A stretch of DNA of 10,629 nucleotides, taken from Clostridiales bacterium (GTDB lineage: Bacteria; Bacillota; Clostridia; Oscillospirales; Ruminococcaceae). This document shows, one piece after another, positions 6,198 through 10,629 of the stretch (its first letter is position 1; each line of letters begins with the position of its first letter). Under the pieces are notes generated by a model. It did not search any database and was not told where the DNA came from. It saw only the letters and a program-made list of their open reading frames with translations. Location of the stretch: the NCBI GenBank assembly GCA_012799315.1, contig JAAZLM010000027.1, positions 1 to 10,629 on the forward strand. The letters run 5' to 3'. A program made the translations under genes and the position numbers.

Positions 6198-8303
6198 TTG
6201 GCAAGTACACAAAAGAGAAGTAGTACTACCGGCAAGAAAAGAGGGCGCCCACCGTCAAAAGCTAAGAGTAACCGTGGTGCTTATAAAAAGCAAAGGGATC
6301 ATATATTTGCGCTAGATATCGGCACAAGGACTGTTGTCGGTATTGTCGGCATAAAAAAAGATGATAAATTCGTCATTATCGCTGCCGAATCCGTGCCACA
6401 TCCTAAGAGGGCAATGATGGATGGGCAAATTGAAGATATATCACAAGTAGCTGGAACCGTATCGGAAGTTAAGGTAACACTTGAAAAGCGCCTTAGGATG
6501 CGCCTAGAACGGGTATCTATCGCTGCAGCTGGCCGTGCGCTTAAAACGCACCGAATCACAGCACAGCATAATATTGATAGCAAGGATATAATCACCAAGG
6601 AGTTATTGAAGTCGCTTGAAATCATGACTATTGGAAGAGCGCAGGAAGAACTTGAGAATGAAGATAGGGACGGCAATACATTCTACCCTGTTGGGCATAG
6701 TGTTGTTGATTATTGGCTTGACGATTATAAGATAAGCAATCTAGTCGGGCATAAAGGACAAGTTGCCAAAATTGAGATAATCGCCGCATTCCTGCCCAAT
6801 CCCGTTATCGAAAGTCTTTATGCCGTCATGGATGAATGTTCTTTAACGGTCGAGGCGCTGACGCTGGAGCCGATCGCCGCTATGAATGTTATCATACCTA
6901 AAGAGATTCGGCTAATTAATATCGCACTTGTCGATATCGGCGCCGGAACTGCAGATATTGCAATTACCCGTGATGGCAGCGTAGTTGCATATGCGATGAC
7001 GACGATCGCAGGTGATGAAATAACGGAAGAGATTATTCGCAAGTACTTAGTTGATTTTGAAACCGCCGAACAGATGAAGTCCGATGCGGGCAAAGATATT
7101 ATAACCTATAAGGATATATTTGGGATAGAACATAGTGTTTCTACAAAGATTTTTTATGAGTCATTGGTATCAGTAATAGATTTAGTCGCAGAAACAATTA
7201 TTGATAATATTATCGCAATTAATGGCGGCCCGCCAGCGGCAGTATTCCTAATCGGCGGCGGTGGGCAAATTGCAACATTGTGCGAAGTCTTTGCTAAAAG
7301 ACTCGAACTACCTGAGAATCGTGTTGCCGTCGGCGGTAATGACTTCCTAAGAGATGTCGACACAGGCGATTTGACTATAACGGGGCCCGAATTCGTCACC
7401 CCGATCGGCATTGCAGTAACATCGACACTCGGACAATGCTATGACTTCTCTACAATTACATTGAACGATGAGCCAATGCAAGTATTCGATACTCGGGATT
7501 TAACTATACTTAATTTGCTCACGATTAGCGGATATAGTCCACGCAAGATATTCGGCCGCTCTGGCAGGAGTCTAGTATTCACCTTGAATGGGGAGAAGAA
7601 AATTATAAAGGGCGCACCGTTCACACCGTCGCAGATTTATTTGAATGGGGAGCTATCGCCGATAGATTCGCCCATTGCGCAGGGCGATGTTATTAAGATT
7701 ATCCCTGCAATTAATGGTGATGACGGCAGTATCACTATCGGCGACTTGACTGGCGATGTGCCAACTGGATCTATATTCATCGACGATATGGAATACCACA
7801 TTGGGGCAAGATGCACCGTAAATGGGGAGGACGCTGATACCGACTATCAAATAGCTGAAGGTGATACCGTCGAAATTGTCAAGATTAATACACTCGGTGC
7901 AATTATTTCATCATTAAAGCTCGGTAGAATGATGGTTGCCGATGATATTGTTTTCACCCGTAATGGTGAAAAGATTGATGAGAACACCGCTCTTAATGTC
8001 GGTGATAAGATAACAACATCGCAAAAAGATTTAGCAGATGATACGCCGGCTAAGGCTGAGAATATCGCCGATAAAAAGGCAAATGCCGATAGCATTATTC
8101 GTATAACGCTCAATGGGCGAATGGTTGAACTCCCTTATGATAAAGACGATCCTCCGCTATTCCTTGAGCTGCTGAACTTCACCGATATTGATCCGCAAAA
8201 TCCTAAAGGCAATATCATCGTCACCTTGAACGGGAAAATTGCTTCATATGTAGATATGTTGAGTGATGGCGATATTGCAGAAATAAAATGGGCAATACCA
8301 TAA
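6198..8303 (+). CDS. FtsA-like actin-fold ATPase with AT-hook-like N-terminus and C-terminal NG/GD repeats
   Basis: This 701-residue protein is annotated best as a cell-division FtsA-domain protein; its exact role is unknown. Residues 1-33 are basic and hold KRGRPP (14-19), like an AT-hook. Residues 35-410 form an FtsA/PilM-type actin fold with phosphate-1 ALDIGTRTVVG (38-48), phosphate-2 DIGAGTADIAI (246-256) and adenosine motif LIGGGG (351-356). Residues 80-115 resemble the SHS2 (1C) domain. Residues 461-698 are extra relative to classical FtsA (about 420 residues) and carry four NG-x11-GD units (at 483, 542, 589 and 678). The usual C-terminal amphipathic membrane helix of FtsA is not seen; the protein ends KWAIP. 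I chose the TTG at 6198, five bases after AGGTGA; the in-frame GTG at 6189 lies inside that ribosome binding site. No ftsZ is adjacent, so this is probably a paralogue rather than the divisome FtsA. Confidence 0.8.
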   Translation: MASTQKRSSTTGKKRGRPPSKAKSNRGAYKKQRDHIFALDIGTRTVVGIVGIKKDDKFVIIAAESVPHPKRAMMDGQIEDISQVAGTVSEVKVTLEKRLRMRLERVSIAAAGRALKTHRITAQHNIDSKDIITKELLKSLEIMTIGRAQEELENEDRDGNTFYPVGHSVVDYWLDDYKISNLVGHKGQVAKIEIIAAFLPNPVIESLYAVMDECSLTVEALTLEPIAAMNVIIPKEIRLINIALVDIGAGTADIAITRDGSVVAYAMTTIAGDEITEEIIRKYLVDFETAEQMKSDAGKDIITYKDIFGIEHSVSTKIFYESLVSVIDLVAETIIDNIIAINGGPPAAVFLIGGGGQIATLCEVFAKRLELPENRVAVGGNDFLRDVDTGDLTITGPEFVTPIGIAVTSTLGQCYDFSTITLNDEPMQVFDTRDLTILNLLTISGYSPRKIFGRSGRSLVFTLNGEKKIIKGAPFTPSQIYLNGELSPIDSPIAQGDVIKIIPAINGDDGSITIGDLTGDVPTGSIFIDDMEYHIGARCTVNGEDADTDYQIAEGDTVEIVKINTLGAIISSLKLGRMMVADDIVFTRNGEKIDENTALNVGDKITTSQKDLADDTPAKAENIADKKANADSIIRITLNGRMVELPYDKDDPPLFLELLNFTDIDPQNPKGNIIVTLNGKIASYVDMLSDGDIAEIKWAIP

Positions 8304-8339
8304 AAAAACATCGTATGCTAATTAGCATACGATGTTTTT
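8304..8339. terminator. Bidirectional intrinsic terminator between convergent genes
   Basis: A perfect 36-bp palindrome starts directly after the ftsA-like stop codon. Its stem is ACATCGTATGCT paired with AGCATACGATGT, with AATT at the tip, flanked by A-runs on the left and T-runs on the right. Either strand gives a GC-containing stem followed by a U-tract, so it can end both the plus-strand operon and the minus-strand lipoprotein gene, whose stop is 6 bases beyond it. Confidence 0.92.
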
Positions 8340-8345
8340 ATCTGT

Positions 8346-9584
8346 TTAGCTCACCATCACACCTAGAACGGTGAAGTGAGTTCTTTCTTCGTCGTCGACT
8401 GGGCGAATTTCCACCTTTAATTTCTCGGCTTTATCGGAGGTAAATACTTCAACCGATTCAGCATAATTCCCCCATCCATTCGGGAAGTCTGCATCTATTG
8501 TTTTGACGACTTCACCATTTACTAGAATTTCTGCCTTGGCGCCTTTACCACTGATGAATTCCATATATAGAATACCTAGATTCTTCGCCTCGACTTCGAA
8601 CACAAGGGAATCACTCCCCTCCCTGACTGCCCATCCATCCTTGAAGTTGCCGAATTGTGCATCACCCTCAAAGCTGCCTGTTTCTAGGACTGTAATTTCT
8701 TCGCTATTTGCATTGGCTATGAATCCACCCTCATATTTATCACTATTTGCCTCTGGAATTGAATACTCGCCATCAATGTCGTCAACCTTCGCTACAACAT
8801 CATCTAAAAAACTTGAAATCAGCTGCTTAATAATATCATGGCCTGCATCATTTGGATGAATATTATCGGGTGATATATCGCTCCATTTAATATGATCGGC
8901 TGATATTACCGGTAGGATAGCATCTTTATAGCTAATCATCGGTAGATTATAATGCTCGCCAATCGGTGCATGAACATCTTGAAAGCTCGTTCCATTCTCC
9001 TGCGTTGTAAATAGCAGCATTGCCGCTGGTTCGCTCTTATGCGATAGAATTGTGCGCACCAATGCTTCATACGAATCCTTATTGATATGCGCCCTCGTAT
9101 CATTAACCGAAAATTCTATTATAACAAGATCGGGATCGGATTCTAGTAGATCCGCTTTTACCCGATGTACACCTATGTAGGAATCGGTAGCGCCAATTCC
9201 CGCATTAATAAAGCGGAAATCCGTATTAGGGAATTTAGTCTTCCACCATTCTTGCATCATGGTCGCATACCCATTGTTATTCTGTGCGGATGAACCCTGT
9301 GTAATCGATCCGCCAATTACACCAATTACGACTTCCTCCTCGCCCGCCTGCGCCTTTTTAATCACTTTTGCAAGTCTCGACAAATCGCCCTCATTAATTA
9401 TTGAACGATTCTTCATCATTGATGTAATTCCCTTATTCAAGTCGAATTCCTCCTCTGGTTCTGTCTGCTCCGATGTTGTGCTACCGACTGAATCCGCCGA
9501 TGGATTGCTTACATCGTCTACCTTGCTACATCCTGCTAGAAGCATTATCCCTATTAGAATTAATGCAATTGATTTAATTTTCAT
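8346..9584 (-). CDS. Secreted SGNH/GDSL-type hydrolase lipoprotein
   Basis: A 412-residue putative esterase anchored outside the membrane. MKIKSIALILIGIMLLAGC is a lipoprotein signal with lipobox LLAGC and Cys19 as the lipid attachment site. A Ser/Glu/Thr-rich linker (about 20-48) follows. The SGNH domain (about 85-265) has block I GGSITQG with nucleophile Ser93, block II glycine in INAGIG (127-131), block III SVND with Asn161, and block V DNIHP with Asp240 and His243. Residues 290-412 are predicted to be beta-rich and look like an accessory jelly-roll domain. The ATG at 9584 has GGAGG nine bases upstream. An extended reading from 9650 would hide the signal peptide. Substrate is unknown; deacylation of plant or surface polysaccharide is inferred from the fold and the neighbouring CE2-like gene. 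Confidence 0.85.
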   Translation of the reverse strand: MKIKSIALILIGIMLLAGCSKVDDVSNPSADSVGSTTSEQTEPEEEFDLNKGITSMMKNRSIINEGDLSRLAKVIKKAQAGEEEVVIGVIGGSITQGSSAQNNNGYATMMQEWWKTKFPNTDFRFINAGIGATDSYIGVHRVKADLLESDPDLVIIEFSVNDTRAHINKDSYEALVRTILSHKSEPAAMLLFTTQENGTSFQDVHAPIGEHYNLPMISYKDAILPVISADHIKWSDISPDNIHPNDAGHDIIKQLISSFLDDVVAKVDDIDGEYSIPEANSDKYEGGFIANANSEEITVLETGSFEGDAQFGNFKDGWAVREGSDSLVFEVEAKNLGILYMEFISGKGAKAEILVNGEVVKTIDADFPNGWGNYAESVEVFTSDKAEKLKVEIRPVDDEERTHFTVLGVMVS

Positions 9585-9653
9585 GTTGTCATTCCTCCCA
9601 ATATTTTGCATTGATATATGTTGTTTTAAGTTACAATTCAACTCCCACAATTA

Positions 9654-9681
9654 ATTATACATCTTATTTAAGTAATTGCAA
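9654..9681 (-). promoter_or_regulatory. Promoter of the SGNH lipoprotein gene
   Basis: On the minus strand, TTGCAA (9676-9681) is followed after 16 bases by a perfect TATAAT (9654-9659). The predicted start near 9647 gives a leader of about 60 bases to the ATG at 9584. A sigma-A-type promoter is the simplest reading. Confidence 0.55.
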
Positions 9682-9714
9682 TAGTATTTCTCTAATATGT
9701 TTCAACTTATTCCC

Positions 9715-9743
9715 TTGAATTTTGACATTCTATTTGTTATAAT
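9715..9743 (+). promoter_or_regulatory. Promoter of the CE2-like esterase gene
   Basis: TTGAAT (9715-9720), a 17-base spacer and a perfect TATAAT (9738-9743) preceded by TGT, which gives an extended -10 element. Transcription would begin near 9750, about 24 bases before the ATG, with GGAGGT in between. This is the best-formed promoter on the plus strand in the window. Confidence 0.65.
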
Positions 9744-9773
9744 TCAACCTGTCAACTAATTTGGAGGTGTATT

Positions 9774-10629
9774 ATGTTAAATATAAGTACGGATAAAGGT
9801 ATCCCACCGCATAAGAAATTCTTCCCCGCTAATGAGGGCGCATTCTCCTACATGGGCAGAATGTCGCATGATGCGACCGCCGGAACTGCGGATTTCATCT
9901 ATGCTGGCAGCATGATGAAGACCCGTTTCACTGGCAAGAGTATTTCTATATCGGTGAGTAATCTTCACTTTTACGGGGAAAATTACATTGGCTATTTAAT
10001 CGACGGCATACAAGGAAGAGTGCTACTAGAGAATCATGGCGATATTACCCATTATCAAATTGCTGATAATCTTGACGACGGTGAACATGAGCTTATTCTA
10101 TTTAAGCGAATGGATGCCACTCATTACTTCACATTCCATGGACTAATCCTTGATGATAATGCTAAGGTTCGTGCGGTCGATATATCCCCCACGCAAAAAA
10201 GACTCGAATGCTACGGCGATTCTGTTTCTGCCGGTGCAGTATGTGAAGCAATTTACTATGAGAATCATATCGACCCTGAGGACAATAATGGGCAGTATGA
10301 TAATTCATGGTTCTCATATTCGATGTCACTCGCTAGGAAGCTCGACGCACACATTCACAACAATGCACAAGGGGGCATTGCCCTGCTCGGTGGTACTGGC
10401 TTTTTCAATTCACCCGATACTGTTGGGCTTGTTTCCACCTTTGATAAATTGCATTATAGCCCCGCTGCAAAAATTACCGACTGGGATTTCTCACTCTACA
10501 CTCCCCATGTTGTAATAATGGCAATTGGGCAAAACGATAGCCACCCAAATAACGAATGCTTAAAAGATGAAAACTATCGTCAAAATTGGATGGCTGAGTA
10601 TAAGAAAATTCTATCACGGCTACGCACCG
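9774..10629 (+). CDS. CE2-type SGNH carbohydrate esterase, 3' end cut by window edge
   Basis: The reading frame is open from the ATG at 9774 to the window end, giving 285 residues with no stop. GGAGGT precedes the start. Residues about 20-135 look like the N-terminal beta-sandwich of carbohydrate esterase family 2. The SGNH catalytic domain follows, with ECYGDSVSAG (nucleophile Ser150), the oxyanion region QGGIALLGG (199-207) and GQND (252-255). The catalytic Asp/His near the C-terminus lies beyond the edge. CE2 enzymes remove acetyl groups from xylan or mannan. There is no signal peptide: the N-terminus MLNISTDKGIPPHKKF is polar, so this copy is probably cytoplasmic, acting on imported oligosaccharides, unlike the divergent lipoprotein. 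Family assignment is good; substrate is inference. Confidence 0.85.
   Translation, partial: MLNISTDKGIPPHKKFFPANEGAFSYMGRMSHDATAGTADFIYAGSMMKTRFTGKSISISVSNLHFYGENYIGYLIDGIQGRVLLENHGDITHYQIADNLDDGEHELILFKRMDATHYFTFHGLILDDNAKVRAVDISPTQKRLECYGDSVSAGAVCEAIYYENHIDPEDNNGQYDNSWFSYSMSLARKLDAHIHNNAQGGIALLGGTGFFNSPDTVGLVSTFDKLHYSPAAKITDWDFSLYTPHVVIMAIGQNDSHPNNECLKDENYRQNWMAEYKKILSRLRT

Noticed and set aside
6299..6676. Open frames antisense to the ftsA-like gene and similar long frames opposite fabK, fabD and aroE
   Set aside because: They have no ribosome binding sites or recognisable domains and are fully covered by genes with intact family motifs.
9585..9650. 22-codon N-terminal extension of the SGNH lipoprotein
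   Set aside because: It would bury the lipoprotein signal peptide, and it includes the GGAGG that serves the ATG at 9584.
9722..9743. TTGACA (9722-9727) as the -35 for TATAAT at 9738
   Set aside because: The spacer would be only 10 bases. TTGAAT at 9715-9720 gives a proper 17-base spacer.
10150..10515. 121-residue reading frame on the plus strand
   Set aside because: It lies in another frame inside the CE2-like gene, which has clear GDS and GQND motifs and runs through this stretch without a stop.

Overview
The window looks like chromosomal DNA of a low-to-moderate GC Firmicute, most likely an anaerobic gut- or rumen-type Clostridia (Ruminococcaceae/Oscillospiraceae-like). This is inference. 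It rests on strong GGAGG-type ribosome binding sites, several TTG starts, sigma-A-like promoters, the FMN-type enoyl reductase FabK inside a fab operon, and a pair of SGNH carbohydrate-esterase-like genes typical of fibre degraders. No rRNA, tRNA, CRISPR, insertion sequence or phage gene was seen.

Region 1 (1-3526, minus strand) is a fatty-acid elongation operon read right to left: fabH, fabK, fabG, then fabF, which runs off the left edge. All catalytic residues that fall inside the window are intact. fabK and fabG overlap by 8 bases. fabG and fabF are separated by 138 bases that hold a palindrome and perhaps a weak internal promoter. No acpP gene lies among these genes.

Region 2 (3527-3863) is a 337-base divergent intergenic region. 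The fabH side has a good sigma-A promoter (TTGACA, 18-base spacer, TAGAAT). A 25-bp inverted repeat sits at its predicted transcription start, which suggests an operator. The fabD side may use an overlapping -35 element on the other strand.

Region 3 (3864-8303, plus strand) is a tightly packed four-gene operon: fabD, aroE, aroK and a 701-residue FtsA/actin-fold protein. The last protein has an AT-hook-like basic N-terminus and a long C-terminal extension with four copies of a strictly spaced NG-x11-GD motif. A perfect 36-bp hairpin with U-tracts on both strands (8304-8339) ends this operon and the convergent gene beyond it.

Region 4 (8346-10629) holds two divergent SGNH-hydrolase genes: a secreted lipoprotein (minus strand) with a C-terminal beta-rich domain, and a CE2-type esterase (plus strand, cut by the right edge) with an N-terminal beta-sandwich. 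Each has a recognisable sigma-A promoter in the 189-base gap between them.

Together, fabD supplies malonyl-ACP, FabH primes it, and FabF/FabG/FabK run the elongation cycle (the dehydratase, ACP and acetyl-CoA carboxylase are not in view). AroE and AroK carry out consecutive shikimate-pathway steps. The FtsA-like protein is the least understood gene here. The esterase pair probably removes acyl groups from polysaccharides outside or near the cell surface.
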